From the NCBI GenBank assembly GCA_030248065.1, contig JASAMV010006456.1, positions 1 through 64,000 on the forward strand: a DNA stretch of 64,000 nt. The letters are read 5' to 3'. A program made the position numbers and the translations under genes. Shown piece by piece: positions 1 to 12,013 of the stretch. The DNA is from Rhynchonema sp. JSB1_4. Its lineage: Eukaryota; Nematoda; Chromadorea; Monhysterida; Xyalidae. Every line of letters begins with the position of its first letter. Within the stretch, counting starts at the first letter, position 1. Below the pieces are notes generated by a model. The model was given only the letters and a program-made list of their open reading frames with translations. It searched no databases and had not been told where the DNA came from.

Positions 1-3000
1 TCATTGTTTTCGCTATCACATCACAAGGCAATTGTGTCCCAATGCCAAATCAAATTCACATCAAGTAACACTGCGTCTGGTCGAACAACCCCAAACCTTC
101 TCGTGATGTTTCGAACAAGAGTGCCAGCCAGATGGGGCAATTTTGTCATCCATAACCTACAGCTGGTATACGTAAAGCCAAGGGTGGGCCAGGGTAGATG
201 AAAGATGAAGTAATTTTACTTACAGATGTTTCTTCCGGAGTAGACAACCTATTACAAGTCTACCTACATACTCATACTACACGTGCTGTACATGGGCGCC
301 TCATGGTGCAAAGTTAGCATTGTTGGTCCGGTTCCAGACAGATCCTATTGCGGCGCTAGCCCGGGAAGCGGTAACATTGAGTTTGCGCGCCTAAACCTAA
401 ACGTCATACACCAACTTTGATAAATGGAACTCAATTCAAGTCGACACATTCAAAAAACGCCAAATCCGGTTTTATGCCTCAAAATAAAAAATGCCATTAA
501 AAAAGTCAGCAGACTGCTGCACGGTATCAATAGACACATACAGGTATAATACAGTGCTGCGTTTTTTTTGAACGCGATGTTTTAGGATGCCTTAGCCTGG
601 CCAAATTTTGACGTCTTTACTAACAATCAGTTACGTTATTTTTATGAACAGTTGGTGGGTGACTTTGACCATGAACGCATGAAAAAGCTAGTTTTAAAGT
701 AAGTATACGCATATCGTGTTTACCTTTTTCAGCCAGGCAAATTTTATCGAACACGGGTGGAGCAGTAAAAAAATGACTGCAGCCAGAGACTTACGTATGT
801 ACATGCTTAATACAGGGGCATATTGGTTCAAGGCCGGCGAAATTATCTCATGAACGGTATTTTTTATGTTCACGTCCGTGCCACCAATATACCGTATCTG
901 TGCACCCGATCATGCGGTAACCAAACTCTGGTATTGTTCTGATATCCTGGAGTCGGGTTCAGGCTCGAACCTGCGGGACACCAATCGGTGCGGTACGAAT
1001 GAAAATGGTCGGGCAATAAAACTTGGCGCCATGCACCGTGCGGCATCTTTGGCTTTAATCAATGCAAAATGGGGGGCTGCACCGTGAGAGCAGCTGTTGG
1101 GTACCGGACACCAATGAGCAGACCGTGTACCCCTATGATGACAAGGAGCTCAATAAAACTGCTTCGGATGCGAACGGGTAAATCGTTGGCTCACAAAAAT
1201 GACATGTCTGTTAGCGGGCGAATTATGCCCGTTCGTTCCCGAACGATGGAGGAACAGCAAAAAAGAAAAGAAGCTATAATGGTGCCGCTGCGAACAGACG
1301 AAAGAATGAATATAGCATGAAATGGTTCAATGGCATGGCGCAAACTCGGCAAAGCATGCGCATTCACCACAGCTGCAACAACTAGATAAGATATACATAC
1401 AATACCTAAGGGAGAGCGTGTTTTCGATAACACCAGCTGCAGTCTGCAGGTGCCAAAGGTTCTCACACATATGTTCTCTAAAGCTGAGCAGCAGTTACCG
1501 CCTCAGCAACAAGTTGTTTTGAAAAATGCCCCACCCACCGCAGAATCTAATGTATCACTTGTGTCAAACTGCTGGACCACAATGTGGTCTCTGATTATTA
1601 GGGCCCAGCTAACCAGCAATCTGTAGTCCTACAGAGGGGACAAGAATGCCCAACACGAGGCATTCACTTAGAGGGACCACACGCGCTGTGGAGGTTATGC
1701 AGCATAGTACTCTAGCCGGAAGCACTCAATATACAACATACTGTATGTAAGCCTCAAGCGATGGATGACACACTACCTATAGCTCTCGAATGAGAAAATT
1801 TCTAGGTCCGAAGTCAATATCCAGCACGATTTTGACCTAAATTACCCAATAACCTACCAGGAACATGCATAACTTGGTTTCAGCGCAGATGATTATGTGG
1901 TGGTCGTGATAGATACTGGGCTACTCTAACAAGCCTGGTGGCGCCTGGCCCCATGTGCCAAACAGGGTGCATGGCTGTAAATTGTGTTATAGTTGCCCTC
2001 CGCCCCCAGACCTGAGGGGTCGCTCACCCTAACCCTCTCCAGGATTAGGTCATTTGGATAGTTCAGTAAATTAGGTGCGTCCGGCTGGCAACAGCCGAAC
2101 ACACAACACGTTAATTCATGCAAAGTGTGCTTGTTGTTCCCTACAGCAATACCAATACGTCTGTAAGAGCTGCAGAATGGACCTTTACACTTTCGAAGTT
2201 GAACTTATGTATCTGATCGGACTATGTATATACGTATATTGTATGTATATATGTACATACATGCACTAAGGAAAGCTGGCATAGAACAAAAATTCCCGCA
2301 ATCTCTACAAAAAACTTTTCCAACCGACCCATGGGTGTGATGACAGGAGTTGCGTTTAGCAAAGCGCACTTGTTGTGACAGATGTACTGCTTGTTTGAGC
2401 ATCACAGCAGTCATTGGTCGGTGCCGGTGTTCGCTCGTGCGTTATTAATGCGAAAAACAGCAGAAACACGCGGAGAAATTAAGGCTGAGCGCTCGCCCCG
2501 CCCGCGGCTGTGGCTGAATCACGCGCTAATCATGCAGAGATTTGCCGGACCACATTTGTTCACGCACCGTCTGAGTTTAACACAAACTAAAAGCGTGTAC
2601 AAATGCGTGCCATGATTGAAATCTGAATTGAGAAGCAGAACTTGGTCAGATATGGTAAAACTGAAAAAGTTGACGTGACCGCCGATGCACTTTTCGATGT
2701 TTCACGCTCATGAAAAAAGCTCAGCTCCTCACGTCACGGTCAAACTTTGGCCATTGCGATGAAACATCAGCATTACACATGCATTTGGCTTTACGGATTT
2801 GCACCTGGGGCAAGTCGGAAATTTTCCGAATTAAGTCACCGTGAGAAAACGTTTGCTTCAAACTCGCTCATACTGTACCCATACCCTGATGCGGTGGTCT
2901 GCACACTGAAACGAACTTGACACCTAATACCAGCTCAACGGAGGTTGACTGTGCGCAGACATTCACAGCACGAGGTTAGCTATGCAATGCACTGTTCTAA

Positions 3001-6000
3001 ATCTGGATGCATGACCGCATACTATATTGGGTTCAAGTGGTGCATACATGTCATAAAAGTTGCATATGGGTTCAACTCTCAGCTTACCCTTATTACATGA
3101 CAGCTTACGAACCTTTGTTACATATTGGGTACCTGCAGGTCGATGTCCCAAAGAAAGGAAGGATCCAAACTTCCTGATCCTTATCTGTGGATGTTCTCGA
3201 TCACAATTAGGTATGCGAAGAGAAAATCGATCCCGTCACGCACATGGGACCGGATGCGTTTTGCGGATAATTGGTTGAGAAAGAAAGTTAGCGCAATTGC
3301 AGGGCCTGTCACCCACAGGCACCCTTGCAGAAAATGGATATAATTTTATATAAGTGGTTTTACAGAAAATACAAGCGGAAGAGCTGAACTTGTGAGAGAA
3401 GTGCGTCTACTGTATATCACTATACCGTGTAAGGAAGCAGCGTTTATTGTAACATTCGGAAGAAAAACTCGCGTTATTGCATTTGGTCGGCGGAAGGGGA
3501 AATTTGAAAATTACGCCGATAGGGAGCGCTTGGGAACTTTGAGTTTAACAAGTTCAGGGTTGTATTTTGTCAGGGGTTAGGCAATGGTTTCAGAAAGTTT
3601 CGGACTATTTACCCTTGTCGAGACTTTCACTAAAATATCATGTGTACCAAACAACTTTGCCCAAATGGCGGCCACAAGCTACCGTAATACAAGGAAGGCG
3701 CACAAATAGAGAAAATGATGGAAAAGCGGCCCGGAGCGTTTGTGAAGCGTCGCGCTGCATAATCGTCAAAACAGGCTGCAGCTGGCAACACTGGGTGGCC
3801 CAAAAAAGTGCCTTCATGAGTTGAACTTCTGAGCCACATCATTATAGGGGCCATCATATGTAGATAACGCGACAATCATTTTCTGGCCACACTGAACCGA
3901 TAACCAGACAAGGCACGAATATTATGGGTCTCAACGGAAGCATAAAAACGGTAGTTCGACTTTACAGCTATGGGCTTCATGGTTCACATGCGCATGCATA
4001 AGCTGCCAAGTCCAATAAAATTCGTGCGTGCCCCCATACGATGATGACTTTCGGACTCTTTGTGCAGCGAGCGAGTGGCTACTTTAGCAGCTGCGGGCTA
4101 CTTATTGTATATATTTGCGAGCTCTAAAGTGACCAAAGCATCGGAAACGCAAGGATACAACTCTTTTAGGAAACGGAACTTCAGGCCTCAGCTGGCTGTC
4201 TGAGAGAACGCACTTGATCCATACGCACAGCGATTTAGCATCTGTGCATGTATTTTCTATAACTGATGGTGCTGTAAAGGGAACTAATGGCTTTTTGTGC
4301 TGTTGTGAGGGCGCGCTTGCTGGGACGTGGCCCATGTGTATGGGCGCGGGACTTGTGTTCTCGAATTACGCGCATGTCTCTATTTGTTTCTCTGCTGCCA
4401 TGTTCTCTCTAGCGCGCTGGAACGCGAAGGAATGTTTGCTCATGAAAAATACTGGGCAACTCTGACCAAGTCAAACAGAGAACCACCTGTTACCCACAGG
4501 TTCAGATATAATATTCACACCGTTATCATTATCGAGGTCTCATGCAAGCTTGGAAAATATAAAATGTTCATGCTCGCAATGACAACACTCTGGGGTGTTG
4601 AAGATGGCAAACACGTGTGAGCATTTGTGAACCCAGTTGTTTCGTGTTCAGGGCAAACCGGCCAGGGAGAAAACACAAACAGAACGAAGACGCGTTCCAT
4701 CATATTTTGGCATGAGTTTGACAAGCGTTGGAACGAGGCGCCAGATGCAAGGTGCATACAGACTCAGGCCTCAAATAGCCAAAATGGAAGCTGCATGTAT
4801 AGTGTATTATATGCACTTCTCAGATCGCCGACGACGGATGTCACAGTTTTGCGAACAGAAAAGTCGTTAGCAACGCTGGGATGGATGGAACTGGGTTACA
4901 TTCATCCAGGCTGCGCGCTTATTGTGCGAACAGGAGTAATGTTGAAACATCACTTGCATCTTTGGTTGCGATTGCAGCAGTTAAGTGGTCAAGTGGTTCA
5001 CTTGAGCTCGAAGCCGAGTGACCGTACCACAAAACGTTTTATGCCTTTTACAGTGTGCTAGCCAGCCAAAGCGGCACTAGTATGTTTGTCGGGCCGGTGG
5101 GCCGCGATCAAACCGTTCGTAACGCGAAATGTCATGTGAAGAAAAATGTAACCACACTGAAACACACCAACTAGTCAGCGGGTTAGAGGCACTGGATTTA
5201 GCGCTACTCGACAGTGTTTTCAGCATTTTCGTGCCATTACACAAGTACTCGATCACAAAGTGGTATTCCGCATGCATAATGCATCGAAATGGTGTGTCAT
5301 AAACCGAAACGAACACGTCTCGAATTCATGGCTTTTAGCAGCGCGCGTTCAAACACAAAATGTGTTGAAATTTCGCGCAATTACAAATTCAATTATGCAG
5401 AAATACAGCGAGCGCCACATAATTTACAAATGCAAACCGAACATTTCTGACGGATACGTGCGAGTGTTGTAATTCGATGCCCCTCGGGGTGATTCGGGGT
5501 AGTGCTGCGGGAGAGATGGTGAAAATAAGCCATTAGATGTTCTATGATTGGATATTATCGGGTCCTTATTTTAGTCAACAGGCCTGTTGCGTTACCTACA
5601 TACACTACACTCGCATTTGGCACCAGACAAATTGGAACTGCTTGAAATGGCGACCAGACAATGTTCGTCAACCGCTTCACAAGACCGAGTGATGTCGAAT
5701 TGTGTTTGATTAGGTCATCACACTGGGAAACAGGGGAGGTGGCAGGTGCTGGACTCGGGGTGTTTGGATCACTGAAACTGGGGAAGAAGGAATATCAAAC
5801 TTTGATCGGTTACACCAATATGGGGATTGGAGCTCATAGTTTCAGGTCATGGTGTCTGATGCTAAATGACACATGTGTATACATCAGCCAACAGAAAATG
5901 TTCTTCATGTCTGTAGAGGGCCCTGGCGGTGTACATTCCGTGACATGCCAGCTGATGTTTCATTGCATGGAAACTTATTCGTGCAGAACTGCTTATTCGC

Positions 6001-6876
6001 CAAACCGGCGCAGGTATGTTGCACATAAAAGGCATGAGCAGTTACGGAGCTAAAAAAAGAGCTCAGCCAAAGCTGTCACCACAGCTGACACAGCCTTGTA
6101 GCATCATGCAGTTGGTCCAAGTGTATAATTTCCACAACCACACCGCTACAATTGCCCCGCTATTTGTCCGATATTACTATCACTGCTGCAAATCACCGGT
6201 GCGCAGCAGCAAAATGGACAATTCTGCCGGGTAGCTGTCAAGCTTGACTGACGGATGGATAGATGGCAGTCTACCTGACTGAGTACGGTACGATCCATTA
6301 TGGCCCCGTGTATAATGTAGTAGTTAGAATATTGGTGCCGCACAGATAAACTGGGAGCAATGGATCGCATAAAAGTCAAAGTTGTGCAGCAGTGATTATG
6401 GCGGAGTATTCCACTAGATTTCGATATAACTGAGAGTAATGTGCATGGAAGGTGCTTATGCGTGCGGCACTGACAATAGTATAACCAGTCAGTACTGTAC
6501 TGTATCCTGTCTGTCAATGAGCGTTTTGTTTTGCCATGTGCGGAAAGCAAACAACCCCGTCAGGCTCTCCGAGCTGTCTGTTTCGATACGTTTAGCAAAT
6601 AAAAAACTACAAATGAGGTGTGTCGTTCTGTTACTGATTGCCCGTCGGAGTGGAGTATCAAGCGCGACTGCATTGACATGCAGGACGAATGGTGCAAATA
6701 AAGCAAATTATTTCAATCAAACTGCATTTCAGTTTTTTTCATATTAGGGCAATGTTTGTTTGCATTTCGTAACACAACAACAACTGTCTCTGACCGAACA
6801 CAACAAGAAGTCTGATTCATAGGAAGCCAAGTGGTCAACAATTTCGTTGGCGTATGTAGCTCAACCAATCACCGAA
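1..6876. other. Gene-poor stretch, no supported gene
   Basis: I found no convincing coding region on either strand. Open frames here are short (the longest are about 130-144 codons at 4627-5061 and 5661-6053). They lack recognisable motifs or a consistent exon pattern. The DNA is mixed-composition intergenic sequence with a small TATG/TACA-type simple repeat near 2213-2268. Regulatory elements or divergent non-coding RNA could be present, but nothing in the sequence shows them. Confidence 0.5.
2213..2268. repeat. AT-rich simple repeat (TATG/TACA type)
   Basis: Alternating tatgta/tatata/tacata tetramer-like units form a short self-complementary microsatellite of about 55 bp. It is purely a sequence-composition feature with no gene attached. 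Confidence 0.6.
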
Positions 6877-9800
6877 TCACCCTCTTTTCTTCTTCTTTTT
6901 GCTGTGAATTTCTGAGGGTGAACTCCTGGTCTGAGCCCGGCTCGCTTCGGTTTTTGACTTCGACTTTTTAACGGTCATGGGCGGTGTTTGGAACACAATT
7001 TCGTCGTCACTCGAGTCCAACAACAACGAGTATTTCTGACTGTCGGCAATTAGAGACAGGTCGTGGTCTGAGTCCGGCTCGACTTCGCTCTTGATTTCAG
7101 ATTTGAGCTGAAAAAAGTTGGCAGGGTATTGTATTTGTTGAAACCTTCAAAGATTAATTGTAGTGGAACAAATAACTGGAAGACAACTTTGGCCCTCAAG
7201 GGGAACTTAGGTTAAATCCGGAACCCAGAATTAATCTGCATGCAAAAATTCACCACATTTCCGGACTCCGGAAATGTTTCCGGAAAACACAAAAATTAAC
7301 ATGCAAAAATAATGCGTTTTCCGGCAATTATTATCGGATTCGGGATGTAAGCTAGGCCCCCTAACCGGATCTGGATCGACCGCGGGCACCTGTCCTGTAA
7401 TAACAATGTCCGGATCTCGTTTGCGTTTCATTTCCGGCAGTTCGAATCTGCAATAAAAATACAATACTGTCAATGGTTGAACAATTCTCCAAAAGCACAT
7501 ATTTTGACGAACTAGTTCATTTCTTTTTTTTGACTGGTTTGTTTGTTTGTTTTGTTGCTCTCAATGACGCATAAAACCATGCAGAAAATTAGTGATAGAA
7601 GCACAGTTTTTTTGACTGGTTAGTTAGTTTATAGCGTCGACACCCACTCAATAATACATAAATAAGAAGATTAAGTGAAAGAAGCATAATTACAAGACCG
7701 GGTGTGGAGTTTACGGACATGAAAATAAATACAAAACAGGGTGTGCAAGTTACGGGAATGAAAAATAAATACAAAACCAGGACAGGAAAGGGTGAGAAGG
7801 TGGACGAAATAACGGACAGACAGACACAGACAACATGCAATCAGAAATTAAATGTATGCAGGCAGAGCCACAACAATGTACAACGGTGCAATACCGGACG
7901 GTGCGGAATACTGTGACATAAAATCCGAAAGCAATCTGTTAGATCGTCCATCTTTGTGTCCGTAGCGCATCTTTTTCCGCGGTGGCCAGCCGCTCAGGAG
8001 GACCATCGCCCCTTCCCACATTGTCCTTGCAGGCCAGTAGTCCAATGTGGTGCCACTCGGGGCTCCGGCTTGCGCATGGTTCCATTAATCGGAAAGTTTT
8101 CGGCGAATTCGGCCGGCGCTGCCATTTGCCACAGCGGCAGCGTCGTTGCTCGGGCGCCACCACGGGAAGGTATCCGCCTTTTTTGACTGGTCGTCAAACC
8201 GTTGTCGCTCAACATTCGGCAAATTGTGTTGTTGCGACAAAAATGAAATTGAAAGTTCAATCTGAGCCCTACTTGTAGTCGATGCCCATGTCAGCGAGCT
8301 GTTTGTTTCGTTTGTACAAATTGGCGATCAATCGTTTCCGCGCTTTGCTGATTTTTTCGTTCGTTTTCAAGCTGTTCTGTTGTTTCACATGTCGACGACT
8401 GCGCCAATAAGCCGGCAAATGACCGGAAACCGAAAACAGCTTTGGCGGCACCACGTCCGATCTGAGATGCGTGCCTGAATAGGAGACAATTTGGGGTTGT
8501 GGTGACACTCTTTATTTTTTACAGTCTAGTCTGCCTGCCTCTGCCTTCTGTTCACTTTGCATGAAACGATCGGGATCCGCCATTTTCAGTTACCATAAGG
8601 AATACTCACTGTGAAGACGGTCGTTATAGGAGGTTAACAGCACGTTAGGGAGCATGGTTTCAGACCCAAATCGCATCGGAAGATATTTACTAGATAAAGC
8701 AGGGTTTCAACAAAGGTTCGCTACAGTAAAATATGGGATATTGTTGTTTAAAACTTGCATTTGAGCAACTTATTCTCCATCAAATAATTGTTCATCGAAT
8801 CAGCAGCGATTTGAGCAACAGTCGGATCCTCAAATTTCACCCAGGCGCAACCGCGACTGCGGCCAGTCTGCAATACATATCAAAGTCTGACAACATGCAA
8901 AGTAAAAACTAAAAACCAACCAACTTGAAATCTATGAGCAATGTGACTAGCTCTGGTTATCAGCTGTCATTTTAGTTCCCACAATATGTAGAAGGGAACG
9001 GCTAAATGAATTCACCGACCGTATTTTGGGACTGCATCCGGGGGGCTAGGGTTTTTTTATTTCAAATTGGCCAGTAATGGTAAATTACTACTAAAATGAT
9101 AGTTTTTAGCAGCATATTTTATAAAGGCTATTTTCAGTGTTTTCTTGTTTTCGACCCCCATTAGTCAAGTATAATCACACGAAAGCATCGGGTGCTAGGT
9201 AGACATTCCACAACACTGCGCGCGAAGGTGATAATTTTTCTAAATTTTTTATTTTATTTATTTTTAGGCCCCTTGTCTCAAAAATTGTATAAAACACTTC
9301 AAATTTGCTATGTTTAGCATCAGAAGGCTGGCACCAAATACAATATGGTAGTGCTAAAACAACATATTTTACCCCATTTTGAAGTGAGCCAGTAGATTTC
9401 AAAATGAGCCAGTAGATTTTGCCAAATGAGAAACTGGCTCATTTTGAAAAACCCTGAACGGGAAATTTTTAGTGACAAATTGTTACCATTTAATGGCATA
9501 GCAAAATGCCGTCGGCCGTATTCCAGCCAGAGGGATGCCAGTTGCACTTGCGGGCCGAAAAAACCATTTTTCCAAAATAAAAACAAAAAACCTTTTTCCG
9601 AGGCACAAAAATACGTTTTTACTTTTGCCGGAAATTTTTTCCAAGTGCTGACGTTTGAAAAAAACGGGGTTTTCCAAAAAATTCCGATAAATTATCAAAG
9701 ATCACGAAACAATATTGTCTCAACCACTGTAAAGCTGCTCTAAACAGTCTGACGCGTCAAATGCATTTGTGCCCTGTCTCAGACCACCTCCCAACAAATT

Positions 9801-10272
9801 GTCGTTCAAAATAGGCGTTTTTAGACAATCCGGTATCTTAAGTACTGGCAAATTTTTGGAAAAACGTTTTTTTTCCAAAAATATTATTTTGCTGGTGCCT
9901 GGAATTGGAATCTAATGCTGCTGTAACGGGTATTTTACTCGGCAATTGGGAGCCCTGGGGAGGCTCAATTGATTTCCTGGCCCCATTTAGGGGTCTCTAT
10001 TCCAGGGGAGCCCTATTTGGGATTTGCGGTGAAAGATTGTAAAATTGTCTCTGTGACTTGTGACTCACCTTAATACTGCGCAAAACGCGGACGTTGGTGA
10101 CTTTGCCAAACTGAGAAAAATAATCTCTCTGTTCGTGCTCAAAGAACCCATCTGGCACTCCACGCATGAAGATCACACCGGACTTGCTTGGCTGGCCAAC
10201 TATCGAGTCTTCTCGTGGCGCACATTTTGTCGAACCACTGCTCGTGCGCTTCCTTGCTTTCGAAAGGGCCAT
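6877..10272 (-). CDS. NIFK: NIFK-like nucleolar RRM protein (MKI67 FHA-interacting family), multi-exon
   Basis: Nucleolar RNA-binding protein of the NIFK family (human NIFK binds the Ki-67 FHA domain and acts in rRNA processing). Exons read on the minus strand: 10069-10272 (start ATG), 8759-8867, 8273-8474, an unresolved middle part around 8000-8260, 7390-7447 and 6877-7107 (stop). The first two exons encode one RRM: RNP2-like GVIFMRGVP, then FFEHEQRDYFSQFGKV, and RNP1-like SRGCAWVKF followed by SMNNYL. Exon 3 gives the basic family segment ending KNKQLADMGIDY in sense, typical of NIFK just after the RRM. The last exon carries the acidic SSDDEIVFQTP block seen near the human C-terminus and ends in a Lys-rich tail. 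Intron 2 appears to be GC-AG. Exon 4 boundaries could not be fixed because the downstream phase does not settle on one donor. Confidence 0.85.
7197..7362. mobile_element. Short TIR element, ATCCGG family (PIF/Harbinger-like MITE), copy 1
   Basis: About 165 bp inside a NIFK intron. Its ends match two other copies in the window (28694-28850 and 37633-37796). They share the terminal inverted repeat GGGCGAACTTAGGTTAAATC and internal repeats of TTTCCGGAAA and TGCATGCAAAAA. This copy is degraded at its right end (flank reads ggcccccta). No coding capacity. Confidence 0.65.
7623..7930 (+). mobile_element. 307-bp retroposon-like (SINE-like) element, copy 1
   Basis: Nearly identical (small indel aaag plus a handful of substitutions) to 34815-35121, inside a different gene's intron. 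It contains two internal copies of a roughly 35-bp block with the core AAATAAATACAAAAC. There are no inverted ends, so it does not look like a DNA transposon. Copy 2 has an 11-bp target duplication. This copy sits in a NIFK intron, antisense to the gene, after a ttttttgactggt motif that recurs at 7527, 7607 and 8181. No A/B-box promoter was identified with confidence. Confidence 0.7.
9049..9453. mobile_element. Degenerate hAT-like element (CAGGGTTTTT family)
   Basis: Located in NIFK intron 1. The left end reads TAGGGTTTTTTTATTTC with GGCCAGTA nearby; the right end reads GGCTCATTTTGAAAAACCCTG (inverted). The repeated word AGCCAGTAGATTT occurs internally. It resembles the intact element at 21167-21449 in the DMC1 gene. 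No clean target duplication remains. Confidence 0.45.
9535..9900. mobile_element. T-tract/foldback element fragment
   Basis: Runs of CGTTTTTTTTCC and GGAAAAAACG in opposite orientations, with TTGCGGGCCGAAAAAACC at the left. This matches, inverted, the right end of the element at 32040-32067. It belongs to a family seen also at 13003-13443 and 21628-21994. Non-coding; lies in NIFK intron 1. Confidence 0.45.
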
Positions 10273-10300
10273 GGCTTCCCTCTTCCTTGTTGGCCAGGCC

Positions 10301-10699
10301 CAGTGTAGTTCCTGGTCCGGAGGGGGAACAGGCGGTACCCCCCTTTTTTCGGAGGGGGAACAGACGTACCCACCTGGGGGGAAGGGGGGAGGGACCCGAA
10401 GGGGGGGAGGACCCAAATTTGGATAAAAGTCATTTTTTGAGGTCGAAAATTTGGCTCATTTTTGCCCCTTTTTGGAAAAAAATCTCAATAAAAAGGGTAT
10501 TTTGGCGATTTTTGACGACATTGACCTAAAAATCACTCATTTTATGCCTAAAAATGCCTATTTCAGGCCAAAATTTGCCTATTTTAGGCAAAAATGGGGG
10601 GAGCAGACGTACCCGGAGGGGGAACAGTGGGGCAGGCGTACCATGGAGGGGGAACAGACGTACCCGAGGGGGACCCCCCTCCCCCCAGGAACTACACTG
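10301..10699. mobile_element. hAT-like non-autonomous element, family 1 (CAGTGTAGTTCCTGG), copy A
   Basis: Perfect 15-bp terminal inverted repeats CAGTGTAGTTCCTGG/CCAGGAACTACACTG are flanked by a perfect 8-bp duplication, gccaggcc (10293-10300 and 10700-10707). The interior has repeated GGGGGAACAGACGTACC units and palindromic ATTTTAGGC words, with no transposase. It lies only 28 bp upstream of the NIFK start codon, so it is in that gene's 5' leader or promoter. Confidence 0.88.
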
Positions 10700-10913
10700 G
10701 CCAGGCCTGTTGCTGCAGCTTGCTTCTCACGACGGTGTGGCCAGCTGGATATGCTTAAAACGTGGCGAATATTCGGGACATACCAAAATAATGCTTGCAC
10801 CAGAAGGTAGGTGGGTGGGTGAAGTTATGCTTCCATCCTGATTGTCTCGTCGTTTTTGTCTCGTGCCCAACTGCCCCAAACCCTAATTGCCCTGCATAAC
10901 AATTTGCCCCAAC

Positions 10914-11386
10914 CAGTGTCGTTCATGGTCCGGCGCGGCGGCTAGTGTGCCTTGCCTACCCATGTTTTCGGAGCGGGGTCAGTGTACCTTCCTTAGGGTC
11001 GGAGGGGGGACTCGAAATCAGGAAAAAGTCACTTTTTGAAGTGGAAAATTGGACCGATTTTTGCCCTTTTTGGAAAAATTTTCCATAAAAAGGGTATCTT
11101 GACGACTTTTGACAACATGGATCTGAATCTGAAAATCACCCATTTCAGACCTAAAAATGCTCATTTTGGGCCTGCTTATTTTAGGCAAAAATTGAGGCGG
11201 TTAGTGTACCTGGCGCGGCGGTTAGTGTACTTGTGTACCTTGGTCACGGCGGTTGGTGTACCTTAGGGGGGAAGGGGACCCCCTCTCCCCAGGAACTACA
11301 GTACAGAGGTGGGAATCGGGCCGGGCCGAGGTTTCCGGCCCGAACGGTCGGGCCGGGCCGGGCCGGACGGACCAGGAACGACACTG
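10914..11386. mobile_element. hAT-like family 1, degraded and interrupted copy
   Basis: The left end CAGTGTCGTTCATGG is a mutated family-1 terminus. Interior units GGCGGTTAGTGTACC and the ATTTTAGGC core follow. Near 11300 the right terminus is broken by a piece of the GGGCCGGGCC-type family (compare 30942-31731). A second family-1-like end (CCAGGAACGACACTG) closes at 11386. The flanking octamers do not match. Confidence 0.6.
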
Positions 11387-11647
11387 GCGAGACCGGTTGG
11401 TTATGGTTATGCTTCCTCACGAGCCAACTGTTGTGCCCAAAATGAACAAGAGAGAAAAATTTAAAATAACGAAAAATAATGACAACATCGGAGATTTGCG
11501 CGCTGCGCGGGAATTTACCGTATTGTCGGAAATAGAACCCGGGGGTCTATTTTTTCACTGGGGTTATTTTGGGAGGGGGTGAAAACGTAGTATTTTGCGC
11601 GCGTAGCGCGCGAATTTTGGGTAATTTGAGGCAAAAACCACTGATTT

Positions 11648-12005
11648 CAGTGTAGTTCCTGGGGGGGGGGAGGGGGTCCCCCCCTAAGGTACACTAACCG
11701 CCGCGACCAAGGTACACTAGTACACTAACCGCCGCGCCAGGTACACTAACCGCCTCAATTTTTGCCCAAAATAGGCGTTTTTTTGCCTAAAATGGGCATT
11801 TTTAGGCCTAAAATGGGCGATTTTTAGGTCGATGGAGTCAAAAGTCGCCAAAATACCCTTTTTATGGAGAATTTTTTCCAAAAAGGGCAAAAAAATCGGT
11901 CAAATTTTGTACCTCAAAAAGTGACTTTTTCCTGGATTTGGGTCTTCCCCCCTTCCCCCCCCAGGGAGGTACATTAACCGCCGCGCCGGACCAGGAACTA
12001 CACTG
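11648..12005. mobile_element. hAT-like family 1, copy B
   Basis: Ends CAGTGTAGTTCCTGG/CCAGGAACTACACTG with a perfect 8-bp duplication, actgattt (11640-11647 and 12006-12013). The interior is reversed relative to copies A and C: the GGTACACTAACCGCC units come first. 358 bp, non-coding. Confidence 0.88.
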
Positions 12006-12013
12006 ACTGATTT

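Noticed and set aside
945..975. Possible tRNA T-arm (GGTTCGAGCC-like on the minus strand)
   Set aside because: The stem does not pair over five bases and no acceptor stem, D-arm or anticodon arm could be drawn.
4627..5061. 144-codon open frame on the plus strand
   Set aside because: It overlaps other frames of similar length, has no recognisable motif and no neighbouring exons with matching splice sites.
5661..6053. 130-codon open frame on the plus strand
   Set aside because: Sequence looks random, with no domain or splice context.
7589..7840. Hydrophobic 83-codon antisense frame
   Set aside because: It lies mostly within the 307-bp retroposon-like element, and the frame is shorter in the second copy, so it is not kept as coding sequence.
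10166..10810. Several Gly/Pro-rich open frames of 80-140 codons
   Set aside because: They lie inside the hAT-like element and are produced by its G-rich repeated units.
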